Assembly (NCBI RefSeq): GCF_014640295.1
Contig: NZ_BMGR01000017.1
Coordinates: 1 to 64,000 of the forward strand
Direction of reading: 5' to 3'
Length of the DNA stretch: 64,000 nt
Origin: Paenibacillus abyssi
GTDB lineage: Bacteria > Bacillota > Bacilli > Paenibacillales > Paenibacillaceae
This document shows positions 54,264-63,907 of this stretch, one piece after another. The translations under genes were made by a program, and so were the position numbers. Below the pieces are notes generated by a model. The model had not been told where the DNA came from. It saw only the letters and a program-made list of their open reading frames with translations, and did no database searches. The first letter of the stretch is position 1. The number at the start of each line of letters is the position of its first letter.

Positions 54264-55336
54264 ATATCCAGATCAAACATCTGAACCGTCTGGCTCTGCT
54301 CGCTTGCGCACCGTTTATTGGCATGCTCATCTGGGTCTTATCCAGCAGCCCGTCTGTGGAACTTTCTCAGAATGCTTATCCACAGCCTTCACCGCAAGCT
54401 CCGTTAGCAGTGGAACAACTCAGCGGCGGAATTACGCAAGGGCTGGATGAAGCCAAGGCGATTGCCGGACTGACCGCCGAATCTATCAAGAAAAGCGCCT
54501 GGCTCTATGACCAGACGAACAAAGATATGAGCCAAATTGTCAAAACGGCGAACGCCCAAGCCAGCCGGCCGGCTCAAATCTATGACCGGCGGATTACGAG
54601 GAAGCTGGGTTCGCCCTCCGATGTTGTCCAGAGCGACAAGCTTCGGGCGCAATTATTTTATGTGCGGGCTGCGAATTTCAAAGGTTATGCCTTGAAAGTG
54701 AAGCTGAAATCGCCTGACGCGATGAAAATGGTGCTCGGCAATGACACATTCGGAGGAGCGGAGACGACCCTGTCTGCGGTCAAACGGCACCAGGCACTTG
54801 CTGGAGTGAATGCCGGCGGTTTCGCCGATCAGCGGGGGAAACGGTATCCGCTCAGCACCACGATGATGGACGGAAAGTACGTGAACGGCTTTGAGCCTTC
54901 ATTTGCGGATCTGTTCTTTGTCGGGCTGAACAAAAGCATGCAATTAGTCGGCGGAAAATATATGAGCCGGGAGCAATTGGACAAAGAAGAGCCTGTATTT
55001 GGCGCAACATTTGTGCCTGTACTTTTAAAAGATGGCTTGAGACAAGCTATCCCTCTGAAATGGCAGGTAAGCCCGAAGCGCGCTCCGCGCACCGTGGTAG
55101 CAAATTATAAAGATGATCAGCTGCTGTTCCTCGTTACCGACGGTGCCGACGAGTCCGGGCGCTCCGGCGCAACCCTTGCAGAAATGCAAATTCTGCTGCA
55201 GCGCTTCGGAGCGGTCGACGCGTATAATCTGGACGGAGGCGGATCTTCTTCCATGATCTTCAAGGGCAGGGTTGTCAACGCCCCGTCCGATGGCACGCTG
55301 CGTAAACTATCCACCCATTTCTTGTTTTTTGATTAG
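54260..55336 (+). CDS. Exported phosphodiester glycosidase (NagPA-domain) protein
   Basis: A 358-residue protein with an N-terminal membrane helix or signal (LALLACAPFIGMLIWVLSS), a helical stalk (about 50-120) and a C-terminal NagPA domain: AGVNAGGFADQRGK, LFLVTDGADESGRSGATLAEM, YNLDGGGSSSMI. In this family the domain cleaves phosphodiester-linked sugars, and in bacteria it is linked with cell-wall polymers or exopolysaccharides. It is coupled to the coiled-coil protein by an ATGA overlap. The target is unknown. Confidence 0.85.
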   Translation: MNIQIKHLNRLALLACAPFIGMLIWVLSSSPSVELSQNAYPQPSPQAPLAVEQLSGGITQGLDEAKAIAGLTAESIKKSAWLYDQTNKDMSQIVKTANAQASRPAQIYDRRITRKLGSPSDVVQSDKLRAQLFYVRAANFKGYALKVKLKSPDAMKMVLGNDTFGGAETTLSAVKRHQALAGVNAGGFADQRGKRYPLSTTMMDGKYVNGFEPSFADLFFVGLNKSMQLVGGKYMSREQLDKEEPVFGATFVPVLLKDGLRQAIPLKWQVSPKRAPRTVVANYKDDQLLFLVTDGADESGRSGATLAEMQILLQRFGAVDAYNLDGGGSSSMIFKGRVVNAPSDGTLRKLSTHFLFFD

Positions 55337-55341
55337 CCGAT

Positions 55342-55379
55342 AAGCCGGTGTCCCGCCATGTCTGGCGGGACACCGGCTA
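55342..55379. terminator. Perfect 16-bp hairpin after the NagPA gene
   Basis: AGCCGGTGTCCCGCCA-TGTC-TGGCGGGACACCGGCT, six bases after the stop; very stable but with no T-run. A second hairpin, AACCCGCCCTC-TCGC-GAGGGCGGGTT (about 55450-55475), follows. Together they probably end transcription. Confidence 0.6.
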
Positions 55380-55620
55380 TGCCGGGCGGCCACGCTGGCG
55401 AGTGCCGCATCGGCGGGCTACGGGCCGGCGAGTGATATACAGCAAGAAGAACCCGCCCTCTCGCGAGGGCGGGTTAAGTCTGTTTATCGTAAGGTCTAAT
55501 AGTACCTCTACTCTGATCGATTAGGTTAGCGCTGTCGAGACCGGCAGATTACAAGAGAAGAGTGACCACGAGCTGCGAGCAACAAACAGCGAACAGAACT
55601 TCCACAGATCTTGGTCTCTC

Positions 55621-55803
55621 TAACGGACAAAAGTGACACTTAGAGAAGAAAAAATGAAGGATTTGATCGTTAACGGACATTATCGACCTTTACATGTATA
55701 AAAGCCACTCTTTTTTTCTCCATTTATCCGCTAAGAGTCCGAAATGTCCGTTAGATTTACAATTTCGATCATTCCGGGCGCTAAGCTGCAGTTATGTCCG
55801 TTA
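55621..55803. repeat. Four copies of TAACGGACA in a long intergenic region
   Basis: The gap from 55337 to 55876 (540 bases) holds no coding frame. TAACGGACA occurs directly at 55621-55629 and 55671-55679, and inverted (TGTCCGTTA) at 55745-55753 and 55795-55803; the copies within each pair are exactly 50 bases apart. Spacing and symmetry suggest a repeat element or a set of protein sites of unknown role. Confidence 0.75.
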
Positions 55804-55876
55804 CGCGCATCTTTGAGACATCATGAGTTCAACTTGCTATAGCACGTTAATGACCAGCATGAATTGAGTTAGTTAG

Positions 55877-56932
55877 TTACCTCACCGGCTCGCCTTGGAC
55901 CGACCACTGCTCCAGGGAGAGCGACGGATCGGCTTTCATATCAAGTGATGTAAATTCTCCACGCTGCCATTTCAGATGAGCCGCTGCTCCAATCATGGCC
56001 GCATTATCCGTGCACAACGACAATGGCGGCACAAGCAGCGGCACCCCTTCAACTGCACAGCGTGCTTTTAATGCGCTGCGCAGGCCGCCGTTCGCCGCCA
56101 CACCGCCGCAAAGCAGCAGCTGTTTTGCCCCGAACTCATGCACGGCACGGATCGACTTGGTCACCAGCACATCGATCACCGATTCCTGGAAGCCACGGGC
56201 CAGTGCCGGCCGATTCAGAGGCTCACCTTTCATCTTCGCCTGATTAATCACAGCAAGCACCGCCGATTTCAAGCCGCTAAAGCTGAAATCATACGAGTCC
56301 GCCTCCAGCCATGCGCGCGGCAACTCCATCGTGTCATCGGCCTCCTGCGCTAATCTGTCGATATGCGGTCCTCCGGGATAAGGAAACTGCAAGGAACGGG
56401 CCACTTTATCATAAGCCTCTCCCACCGCATCGTCCCGGGTACGGCCAATGATCCGAAATACGCCTTCCCGCTCCATAAGGACGAGCTCCGTATGCCCTCC
56501 GGATACGACCAAAGCCAGACACGGATAAACCAGGTCATGGACCAATTGATTCGCGTAGATATGGCCTGCGATGTGATGCGTGCCGATCAACGGCACGTCG
56601 ATCGCCATCGCAAGCGTGTTAGCCGCTACAATGCCGACCAGCAGTGCGCCGACCAGACCGGGCCCTTGGGTCACAGCGACAGCAGAGATGTCCTGCAGTC
56701 TGACGCCGGCCTCTTTGATCGCCTGTTCCATAATGATCGTTATCGTCTCCACATGCTTGCGCGAAGCGATCTCCGGGACGACCCCGCCGAACCGCTGATG
56801 CGTCTCGATCTGGCTCGACACGAGATTCGATAATATTTCCTTGCCGTTACGCACTACCGCAACCGACGTTTCGTCACAGCTGGTCTCAATTGCTAAAATA
56901 AGCGACTGCCCGCTCTGATTGATCGTTGTCAT
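55877..56932 (-). CDS. tsaD: tRNA N6-threonylcarbamoyladenosine synthase TsaD
   Basis: Transfers the threonylcarbamoyl group to A37 of ANN-decoding tRNAs, with TsaB and TsaE. The 351-residue ASKHA-fold protein has the start [17 protein letters not shown], the metal-binding [10 protein letters not shown], the VSGGHTELV loop, [11 protein letters not shown] and [10 protein letters not shown]. Last gene of the thiL-tsaE-tsaB-rimI-tsaD cluster; it overlaps rimI by four bases. Confidence 0.96.
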   Translation of the reverse strand: MTTINQSGQSLILAIETSCDETSVAVVRNGKEILSNLVSSQIETHQRFGGVVPEIASRKHVETITIIMEQAIKEAGVRLQDISAVAVTQGPGLVGALLVGIVAANTLAMAIDVPLIGTHHIAGHIYANQLVHDLVYPCLALVVSGGHTELVLMEREGVFRIIGRTRDDAVGEAYDKVARSLQFPYPGGPHIDRLAQEADDTMELPRAWLEADSYDFSFSGLKSAVLAVINQAKMKGEPLNRPALARGFQESVIDVLVTKSIRAVHEFGAKQLLLCGGVAANGGLRSALKARCAVEGVPLLVPPLSLCTDNAAMIGAAAHLKWQRGEFTSLDMKADPSLSLEQWSVQGEPVR

Positions 56933-57441
56933 GACCGTTCACCTGCCCCTACCTGCTCCAGATCCGCCCACATGATCAGCGCGTCTTCCTGGTTGTCCGA
57001 GTAATACCCCGGTCTGATACCGGAGGGCTCGAACCCTAATTTTCGATATAAATTTTGTGCGATCTCATTGCTTACGCGCACCTCAAGCGTCATGCGAAGC
57101 GACCCAAAAAAGACAGCAGTCCGCTGCATCTCCCGAAGCAGCCGCTCCCCAAGCCCTTGGCCGCGATAATCCGAACGGATCGCAATGTTCGTCACATGAG
57201 CTTCATCCATAATCGTCCACATGCCGCCATACCCGATGATCTCGCTTTCGAGCTGCACGACCATGTAACGGGCAAAATGATTATTTGTTAATTCATTCGT
57301 AAACGCTTCAGCCGTCCACGGGCTGGTGAAAGCTTCCCGCTCAATCTCACAAATCATCGGTATGTCGCCAACCCGCATTGCGCGAAATACGAGCAAGTCC
57401 ATCCAATCCCCGCTTGCTGCCCGCTCTTCGTGTCCCGCCAT
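56929..57441 (-). CDS. rimI: Ribosomal protein S18 alanine N-acetyltransferase
   Basis: GNAT acetyltransferase, 170 residues: IREMRVGDIP-like start ([20 protein letters not shown]), TSPWTAEAF, the acetyl-CoA loop [15 protein letters not shown] and the C-terminal [20 protein letters not shown] 57441 chosen for its GGGAGG nine bases upstream. A later start, MDLLVFRAM, would also fit the family. Its place between tsaB and tsaD is standard. Confidence 0.9.
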   Translation of the reverse strand: MAGHEERAASGDWMDLLVFRAMRVGDIPMICEIEREAFTSPWTAEAFTNELTNNHFARYMVVQLESEIIGYGGMWTIMDEAHVTNIAIRSDYRGQGLGERLLREMQRTAVFFGSLRMTLEVRVSNEIAQNLYRKLGFEPSGIRPGYYSDNQEDALIMWADLEQVGAGERS

Positions 57442-57445
57442 GCCG

Positions 57446-58273
57446 TTAACCCTCCCGCGATTTGGCAATCAGCTTTACTTCCGCCTCCGCCAATTGAGTA
57501 TAATTCGGAACCAGGGTATGCACATCATCCTGCCCGCCCCGCTCCAGCTTGTCCATCCCGAGCCGTGCAAGCCACTCCCCCTCCATCAACTGGGTAAGCA
57601 GCTTCACTTGGCCGCCGTATGCCTGCATGCGCTCCGCTTCCGCCTCATGCAGCGACAAATCTCCGGCAATTACGATTCGCCCGGGCATCTCTGAAGCGGC
57701 ATCCGACGTGACGGCTGATCGTTCCATCAGCTCATCGACCCAATCATGCATGAGGCGAATGCCGTCCTCGGCCTGCCTTGTCCATGTGCCGTCGGCTGTG
57801 ACCAGGAAGGCGGCAGTGTAGACCTGGCCCCGGCGCGCATCCATGACGGGAATAATCCACTGGGAGCCGAAGGCAGTCCCTGCCTGATCCGCTCCTTCTT
57901 CCTTGCAGAGCTTTTGCCATGCGCCGTAAGCCAGCCCTTCCAGGCTCGACACGCCGATGAGCGGTTTGTTCCATACCCATGCCAGCGTCTTCGCAGCGGT
58001 AACGGCAATTCTCATGCCGGTATACGAGCCCGGACCTTGCCCGACGGCAATCGCATCCAGCGAATCCTGCGTTACATTCGCTTGCGCAAGCAGCTCTTTC
58101 AGCTTCGGGATAATATGCACCGAATGATTCCGCTCGGCCAGCGACTGTACCTCTCCGAGCAGCTTGTCTCCCCGGATCAGCGCGGCCGCCATGGCCGCGG
58201 TTGAAGTATCGAGCGAGAGCACAAGCTTGCTGTCATCGTAAGCGAGCCCCCCGCTGCCTGGATTATGATTCAT
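57446..58273 (-). CDS. tsaB: tRNA threonylcarbamoyladenosine biosynthesis protein TsaB
   Basis: Partner that dimerises with TsaD and holds it active. The 275-residue protein has the ASKHA start LVLSLDTSTAAMAAALI, HSVHIIPKLKELL, AVGQGPGSYTGMRIAVTAAKTLAW and SSLEGLAYG. It overlaps the end of tsaE by 11 bases. Slightly longer than B. subtilis YdiC, with divergence in the last third. Confidence 0.93.
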   Translation of the reverse strand: MNHNPGSGGLAYDDSKLVLSLDTSTAAMAAALIRGDKLLGEVQSLAERNHSVHIIPKLKELLAQANVTQDSLDAIAVGQGPGSYTGMRIAVTAAKTLAWVWNKPLIGVSSLEGLAYGAWQKLCKEEGADQAGTAFGSQWIIPVMDARRGQVYTAAFLVTADGTWTRQAEDGIRLMHDWVDELMERSAVTSDAASEMPGRIVIAGDLSLHEAEAERMQAYGGQVKLLTQLMEGEWLARLGMDKLERGGQDDVHTLVPNYTQLAEAEVKLIAKSREG

Positions 58274-58763
58274 CCGTTATCGCTCCCATCTGCTCCAATT
58301 GCCGGCACCAAGCCGCGTAAGGCTGTCCGATTCCGGTCCATGTCATACGGCGTTCTTCGCCCCCGCAATGCTCAATGTAGAGCTCCAGCCGATGCGGCGG
58401 CAGCAGCGGCTCGATCAAGCTCGCCCACTCCACGATCGTAACGCCCTCTCCGAAAAAATAATCGTCTAACCCCAGCTCATCCGCCTCCGGCATCGAGACC
58501 CGATAGACATCCATATGATAAAAAGGCAGCTTAGTGCCTTCATATTCCTTGATAATCGTAAAAGTCGGGCTGTTCACCACGCCAGCTACGCCTATCGCCG
58601 CGGCGAACGCTTGCGAGAAGCGCGTTTTGCCCGCGCCCAAATCGCCGTCAAGCGCAAGCACGGTTCCCGGCTGCGAACGCTCCGCGATCCATGCGGCCAG
58701 CGCAATGGTCTCCTGCTCGCTTTTTACCGTTATTACTGTTTCGTGCCTATCCGAAGTCGACAT
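58263..58763 (-). CDS. tsaE: tRNA threonylcarbamoyladenosine biosynthesis ATPase TsaE
   Basis: P-loop ATPase that resets the TsaBD complex. The 166-residue protein has Walker [39 protein letters not shown] and [12 protein letters not shown]. Start at ATG 58763 after AGGTGG; the GTG three codons upstream overlaps that site. About 12 bases separate it from thiL. Confidence 0.94.
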   Translation of the reverse strand: MSTSDRHETVITVKSEQETIALAAWIAERSQPGTVLALDGDLGAGKTRFSQAFAAAIGVAGVVNSPTFTIIKEYEGTKLPFYHMDVYRVSMPEADELGLDDYFFGEGVTIVEWASLIEPLLPPHRLELYIEHCGGEERRMTWTGIGQPYAAWCRQLEQMGAITDES

Positions 58764-58775
58764 GATTCCCACCTA

Positions 58776-59885
58776 TTATTCAAAATGATTGTACCCCCGC
58801 TTGGGTACTGCGGTCCGCTTCTTGCCTGTTCCTTCGCTAAGCCAGACGCCCGGCTCGCCTTCCTCCACCTCGCCGATCCGGTAGAAAGGAATGCCCTGTC
58901 CGTTCAGCTCGCTCTTTGCCGCATCCGCATCATGCTTGTCCATCGTCCCGATCAGCACATAGTCCTCGCCGCCGTACAGCATCCACTCCAGCGGATCGAC
59001 TCCAACACTTGCAGCATAAGAAGCAAGGCTGCCGCTGCGGGGCAGCCAGTCCTCGCGCAGCACGATCGATACGCCCGATGCTTCGGCCAGCTCCCAGGCC
59101 TCGCTCGCAGCACCGTCGCTCACATCGTTAAGCGAGCGGCATGTCCCGCGCGACAACAGCAGGCGGCCGGCCCGCACCGAAGGCTGCGGCCGCCGATGCG
59201 CGCGCACCAGCGGCGCTGCCCCGGCCGCTTCCGCCGCTTCCGCCGCTTCCGCCGCTGCCGCGGCCGGCACGTCCGGGCTCCCGCTCCGCCCGGACAACCC
59301 ATGACCGCTCGCGCCGCTGTCCGCCGCGAGCAAATAATGCAGGCCCGCCGCAGACATCCCCAGCGGGCCCGTCACAAACACGGCGTCGCCCGCCCGCGCA
59401 CCCGAGCGGCGCACCGCCCTGTCGGCCTCGACGGTACCCGTCACCGTCACGGCCACAACCAGATGCTGCGGCGACGATGTCGTATCGCCGCCCACCACCG
59501 CGACGCCGTACTGCTCGGCGCACGCGTACAGCCCATCATAGAACCGCGACATCCGCTGCGGTTCAAAGGACCGCGGCACGCTCACCGACACGAGCGCGTG
59601 CTGCGGGAGGCCGCCCATCGCCGCGATATCGCTCACGTTGGCGGCGAGCGCCTTATAGCCGACATCTTCCTCCGTCATTGTCGTCCAATTGAAATGCACC
59701 GTCTCCACCATCGTGTCGACGGCGAGCAGCCACTGCCATGCGCCGCTTCCGGCAGCCGCTTCCGGCAGCTCTACGACCGCCGTATCGTCGCCGATGCCGA
59801 GCACCACACCGCGCGAACGCTGCCACTGCTCAGGCTGCCGTCCCTTCGTCCACTTGTGTATGCTTGCAAATTCATCCAGCTTCAA
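58776..59885 (-). CDS. thiL: Thiamine-monophosphate kinase with Ala/Glu-rich insertion
   Basis: Phosphorylates thiamine monophosphate to the diphosphate. The 369-residue protein has [60 protein letters not shown] and the C-terminal [10 protein letters not shown] and [12 protein letters not shown]. Between the GPLGMSAAG region and VRAHRRPQP lies a low-complexity insertion of about 45 residues ([16 protein letters not shown] and [14 protein letters not shown]), coded by 9-base repeats. Start at TTG 59885 after GGGGG; the frame to 59957 is longer than the family's usual N-terminus. Confidence 0.9.
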   Translation of the reverse strand: MKLDEFASIHKWTKGRQPEQWQRSRGVVLGIGDDTAVVELPEAAAGSGAWQWLLAVDTMVETVHFNWTTMTEEDVGYKALAANVSDIAAMGGLPQHALVSVSVPRSFEPQRMSRFYDGLYACAEQYGVAVVGGDTTSSPQHLVVAVTVTGTVEADRAVRRSGARAGDAVFVTGPLGMSAAGLHYLLAADSGASGHGLSGRSGSPDVPAAAAAEAAEAAEAAGAAPLVRAHRRPQPSVRAGRLLLSRGTCRSLNDVSDGAASEAWELAEASGVSIVLREDWLPRSGSLASYAASVGVDPLEWMLYGGEDYVLIGTMDKHDADAAKSELNGQGIPFYRIGEVEEGEPGVWLSEGTGKKRTAVPKRGYNHFE

Positions 59886-59953
59886 TCGCCCCCAGCCGTC
59901 CGTTCTTTGGTTTGTCCTTATTATATCGGTCCCCGCTAACTCCCGCAACCAAG

Positions 59954-59990
59954 CCAAAAACGGCCGTCCGCTGAGGAAGGCCGCTGTGAA
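59954..59990 (-). terminator. Terminator of the YitT gene
   Basis: Minus strand CGGCC...GGCCG stem followed by TTTTTGG, between the YitT-family gene and thiL. It overlaps the extended thiL frame, which further favours the later thiL start. Confidence 0.6.
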
Positions 59991-60047
59991 ATACTACATT
60001 TACGCAGACTGCTGCTCCCCGCGCCACCCATTCGAGTGATGTCCGCA

Positions 60048-60917
60048 TCAGTGAATATCCTTCTTCTTAAAGCGGCCTCCGCGCACGTCATGGATGTTGC
60101 CGATCGCCAGAAATGCAGCCGTGTCCAGCTCCTGCACAATCGACTTGAGCTTCGCTTCCTCCAGCCGGTTAATGACACAGAAGATGACTTTTTTCGTATC
60201 GCCGGTAAAGGCGCCCTCCCCATTCAGAAACGTAACGCCCCGCCCAAGACGGTCCATGATCGCCGTTCCGATCTCCTTGGCTTCCTCGCTGATGATCCAG
60301 ACCGACTTCGACTCATCGAAGCCTTCGATCGTCACGTCAATCATCTTAAAGGCGATATAATAGGTAATCAGCGAATACATCGCACGGTCCCAAGTAAAGA
60401 CAAAACCCGCCGAAGTCATGATGAAGAAATTGAAGAACATAACGATTTCACCTACAGAGAACGGTGATTTTTTATTGATCAGTATAGCCACAATCTCCGT
60501 ACCGTCCAACGAACCGCCAAACCGGATCACCATCCCGACGCCGATCCCCAGCAGGACCCCTCCGAATACCGTCACCAAAAAAAGATTGTTCGTGATCGGC
60601 GGCACCGGATGCAGCAGGATCGTGCCGATCGACATAATCGTAACGCCGTATAACGTCGACATGGCAAAGGTTTTTCCGATCTGCTTGTAACCGAGGAAGA
60701 GAAACGGAATATTCAGCACAAATAGAAAAATACCCAGCGGCAGCCCTGTCAGATGGGCGACAATAATCGAGATGCCGACAATACCGCCGTCAATGATCTG
60801 GTTGGGGACAAGAAAAATTTCCAGTGCGACAGACATCAATACTGCGCCCATCGTAATAAACAAAATCCGTTTCAGCAATTCCAGCTTTGTTAACCTGAGA
60901 TGCTGCGCCCGCCCCAT
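60048..60917 (-). CDS. YitT-family membrane protein (DUF161/DUF2179)
   Basis: A 289-residue protein with five to six membrane helices (ILFITMGAVLMSVALEIFLV, GIVGISIIVAHLTGLPLGIF, the RFGGSLDGTEIVAILI motif) and a C-terminal cytoplasmic DUF2179 domain (KSVWIISEEAKEIGTAIMD, GVTFLNGEGAFTGDTKKVI). The family is widespread in Bacillota with several paralogues each; its transport role is not settled. Starts at ATG 60917. Monocistronic. Confidence 0.9.
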   Translation of the reverse strand: MGRAQHLRLTKLELLKRILFITMGAVLMSVALEIFLVPNQIIDGGIVGISIIVAHLTGLPLGIFLFVLNIPFLFLGYKQIGKTFAMSTLYGVTIMSIGTILLHPVPPITNNLFLVTVFGGVLLGIGVGMVIRFGGSLDGTEIVAILINKKSPFSVGEIVMFFNFFIMTSAGFVFTWDRAMYSLITYYIAFKMIDVTIEGFDESKSVWIISEEAKEIGTAIMDRLGRGVTFLNGEGAFTGDTKKVIFCVINRLEEAKLKSIVQELDTAAFLAIGNIHDVRGGRFKKKDIH

Positions 60918-61133
60918 ACGCTTTGAACTCCCTCCTCCAGCTATCTATTGCTATTTTACTTGAAAGGGAGAATTCCTCATAGCTCTTTCTTATGTTCCGT
61001 GCCCGGTAAGCCAAGCCGACCCGGCATTCATTGCTGCACTTCAAAGCTTTCAAGCCTATCGCCCCCTTAATCGCCCTCCTTCTACTATGCGTCTTTCTTA
61101 TATGCGCCATTCCAAAATTCCCTAATCACCGGA

Positions 61134-61163
61134 TAAAAAAGAACCGGGCATTCGCCCGGTCCT
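61134..61163 (-). terminator. Terminator of the YcdB/SLH surface protein gene
   Basis: Minus strand GGACCGGGC-GAAT-GCCCGGTTC followed by TTTTTT, about 30 bases after the stop. Confidence 0.85.
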
Positions 61164-61192
61164 GCCAGCCATCTGTTATCAATTGTACTGCT

Positions 61193-63559
61193 TTATCTCA
61201 TCAAAGGCGTATCCGTCTTGCCCTGCAGCGTCACAAGACGCATGATGATAACGGCCGCTTGCGCTTTCGTGACCGCCGCATCCGGCGAGAATCGTCCGTT
61301 CGACGGCGTAAGCAGGCCTAACTTCGTTACAACAGCCGCTGCGCCGATGTTATCGATCTCCTTCGCATCCTTGAGGCTGCCGATCTCAAGATCGCTGTCC
61401 ATGTAACGGGCCAGTTTGCTGTAGTTGAGCATTTTTGTCAGCAGCACGGCCAGCTGCTGGCGCGTTAACGTCTGCTCCGGCCCCAGATTTTTCTCGGGAG
61501 CGCGCTCCAACCATCCATGCGCCACGAATCGCTGGACAGAAGCGGCAAATTCGCTGTCTCGGGGCACATCGGCAAATGGCGGTTCATTACCCTGGTCATA
61601 ATAGCTGAGATTGCTTCCGTATAAAGCGGTGCCCATCATATTGAGCCAATCCCCTAACCGCAAGGCTTCATTGGGACCCAGCAGTCCGTCCGCATCCGGC
61701 TTCAGCACACCGTGCTCGAGCAGCGTAGTCAGCTCTTCATTTGCCCAGTGCCCTTCAATATCCGATGCAGCTATCGTCTCTTCAGCCGTTTCCGTCGGAT
61801 TTCCATAGAGGGGCAGCAGCTTGCCGCTCACCGCATCCACCATCGCATAACCCCGGGTGCCCTTCACTACAGGGGCATATACAAGCTTCATATCCGGCTC
61901 TTTAAAAATATTGTCCATGTAGTAGCCGCCAATCATGACATATTGCAATTCCACGTCAAGCGCATCGGAATAGGTGCGCTCAGCTTCCTCTACGGTGACT
62001 TCAGCTTTCAGACCATCTAACTGACCGGCCAGCTTTTCGGTATTATAAACGCTGCTGTTATAGCCGTATAACTTGCCATCTCCGTCCAGTGTGATGGATG
62101 CGCTGCCATTGAGAATCGGATGATCGCCGTAGAACATTTGGAACTGGTAGCGGAATTTTGCTTCGCTGTTTTCAGCCCCTTCGATTGCGCCAGGCAGGTC
62201 GACGAGTTTTAACTCCTGTGCCGCATTCGGATACAAGGAACGGATCAGCCCCAAAGCCTTCGCTTTCGCCTGCTGCTCCGTAATCGTGGCTTCCTTTACT
62301 TCCGGCTGCGAATATCCGGGGCCATAAGCAAAAGAATGCCTATTCAAGCCTAGCAAACGTCCTGTATCGGCATCGACCTCTGCGCTGATTTGCTCGTTGA
62401 AGCCGTAAGGGCTTGAGATGTCTTTGCTCCAGTAGAAATTCCAGACTTGCACGTCCTGCTGTCTCCAATAGCTCGATAGCGAGCTGTTGCGGAGGGTATA
62501 GTCTTCAGGCAGCTCAAACTGTTTGGTTACAACTGCCACGGCCTGCTCGGACGTCAGTGTTGCGCCCTGATGCGCAGTGAACCCGGGTCCGCCGGCCGGG
62601 ATGTCTTCATAGGACCGTTCCGTTGGGGCGTCCGCACCCATATAGTCCATAAATTTGCCGGTATGGCCATCCAACATGTTCATGCCAATAATGCCGGGAA
62701 CGTAAGCGAGTCTCCATTTGGCCGTTGAGGAGTTATAGGGATACATCGCGTCATCAGGCACATAATGTAAGGTTAAGCCAAGGCCGCTTTTAAACTTCTC
62801 TTCCGCCTCGGCCGCTGTCAGTGACGTTCTAGGTGAAGGGTACTGGCCTTGATAGCGAGAATGGTTGTACATGGTGATATCGCCGTTGCCATCCACAGTC
62901 AAGTAGAGGGATTCCGATTGTGATTTAATACCGTTAATAAGGACGTTATATTGAAAATAATACTGCACCGGCCCAAATAATTGCTGCGGGTACATCCCGT
63001 ACATGGATCCATCCGCCGGGAACAATTCCGCTTGATCGATCGAGGAGGAAGCCTTGGCAATAAAATCCTTTGCGATTTGTTCGGCCTCTTCCTTGGATAC
63101 TTTCGGAGGATAATAGGATTGGTTGTCAAAGCCGGGAACACCATAAGGCTGGTGATAGGAAAGCACATCGCCCGTCATCGCGTCCACACTGGTGCTAAAA
63201 CCGTAAGAGCCGTTCTCCGTTCTGAATTCCCAATGCAGATTCCACACCGCTTCTTCGCGCGGAGGAAATACGTTCGAATGGCCGAACTCTACCTGCCTGA
63301 GCTCTGCGCCATCCAGCATCGGAAATAAATCGCGCATCCGCTTTTCCGCTTCTTCTTTCGTCACTTTCGCCTGGCTTGGATCGAGCTTTCCCTGCTGTGA
63401 GCTTGAGATCGCACTTGACTCAACTGCTGCAGCACTTCCGCTGTTTGTTGCCGCGAATACGCCGGAAAGCGGCGCCTGCAGCAAACTCAAGCTAAGCGTG
63501 CCTACTACCGCCATTTTCACGGCCATCCGTGTGTTGCGCTTCTTCTTCCTCAACAACAA
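61193..63559 (-). CDS. Secreted YcdB/YcdC-domain protein with S-layer homology repeats
   Basis: A 788-residue exported protein. The signal peptide (MAVKMAVVGTLSLSLLQAPLSGVFA) is followed by repeated PepSY-like YcdB/YcdC units, each starting with a VTKEEAE- or VSKEEAEQ-type helix and followed by a beta sheet (WNLHWEFRTENGSYGFSTSVDAMTGDVLSY; further units near 240, 335, 415 and 515). Three SLH repeats (about 605-780; IEGHWANEEL, FADVPRDSEFAASVQRFV, FSPDAAVTKAQAAVIIMRL) should bind it to secondary cell-wall polymer. It starts at a TTG pair behind AAAGGGTGG, or at the later ATG. Function unknown; possibly protease inhibition by analogy with PepSY. Confidence 0.88.
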   Translation of the reverse strand: MLLRKKKRNTRMAVKMAVVGTLSLSLLQAPLSGVFAATNSGSAAAVESSAISSSQQGKLDPSQAKVTKEEAEKRMRDLFPMLDGAELRQVEFGHSNVFPPREEAVWNLHWEFRTENGSYGFSTSVDAMTGDVLSYHQPYGVPGFDNQSYYPPKVSKEEAEQIAKDFIAKASSSIDQAELFPADGSMYGMYPQQLFGPVQYYFQYNVLINGIKSQSESLYLTVDGNGDITMYNHSRYQGQYPSPRTSLTAAEAEEKFKSGLGLTLHYVPDDAMYPYNSSTAKWRLAYVPGIIGMNMLDGHTGKFMDYMGADAPTERSYEDIPAGGPGFTAHQGATLTSEQAVAVVTKQFELPEDYTLRNSSLSSYWRQQDVQVWNFYWSKDISSPYGFNEQISAEVDADTGRLLGLNRHSFAYGPGYSQPEVKEATITEQQAKAKALGLIRSLYPNAAQELKLVDLPGAIEGAENSEAKFRYQFQMFYGDHPILNGSASITLDGDGKLYGYNSSVYNTEKLAGQLDGLKAEVTVEEAERTYSDALDVELQYVMIGGYYMDNIFKEPDMKLVYAPVVKGTRGYAMVDAVSGKLLPLYGNPTETAEETIAASDIEGHWANEELTTLLEHGVLKPDADGLLGPNEALRLGDWLNMMGTALYGSNLSYYDQGNEPPFADVPRDSEFAASVQRFVAHGWLERAPEKNLGPEQTLTRQQLAVLLTKMLNYSKLARYMDSDLEIGSLKDAKEIDNIGAAAVVTKLGLLTPSNGRFSPDAAVTKAQAAVIIMRLVTLQGKTDTPLMR

Positions 63560-63682
63560 TCCACCCTTTCAACTACTATTTTTTCCAAATTAATACACCT
63601 ATAATAAAACGAATTACAGCTGGAAAGGTTTCATTTTATTGGAAAAAAGTTTATAATAAGAGAGTCGTATTATGTTGAAAGG

Positions 63683-63907
63683 GTGATGACCGTGGGAAAA
63701 CGGGCCACAAAGAAGCCATCGATGAAGATACGTGTTCAATGGACACGCAAGCCGCACACACAGATTGTACGGAATAAGAAAGCGGAACAGCGCCGAACGT
63801 TATGCCGGAAGGGCAGAGACGACGGCGCTGTTATTCATTTACGGGACCTATATTATTTCACACTGGTTTTTACTGCGCCGCCGGCAGCTTCTTCTTCAGC
63901 ATCATAA
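63683..63907 (+). CDS. Small basic hypothetical ORF
   Basis: A 74-residue frame, very rich in Arg and Lys in its first 50 residues (KRATKKPSMKIRVQWTRKP). It starts after GAAAGGG, in the same GTTGAAAGGGTG context that precedes the divergent surface-protein gene. Its last 18 codons overlap, on the opposite strand, the lipoprotein gene at 63853-64000. No family recognised. The ribosome site supports it and the overlap argues against its full length. Confidence 0.35.
   Translation: MMTVGKRATKKPSMKIRVQWTRKPHTQIVRNKKAEQRRTLCRKGRDDGAVIHLRDLYYFTLVFTAPPAASSSAS

Noticed and set aside
58515-59939. A 474-codon plus-strand open frame
   Set aside because: It is antisense to tsaE and thiL and consists of Arg/His-rich low-complexity sequence from GC-rich codons.
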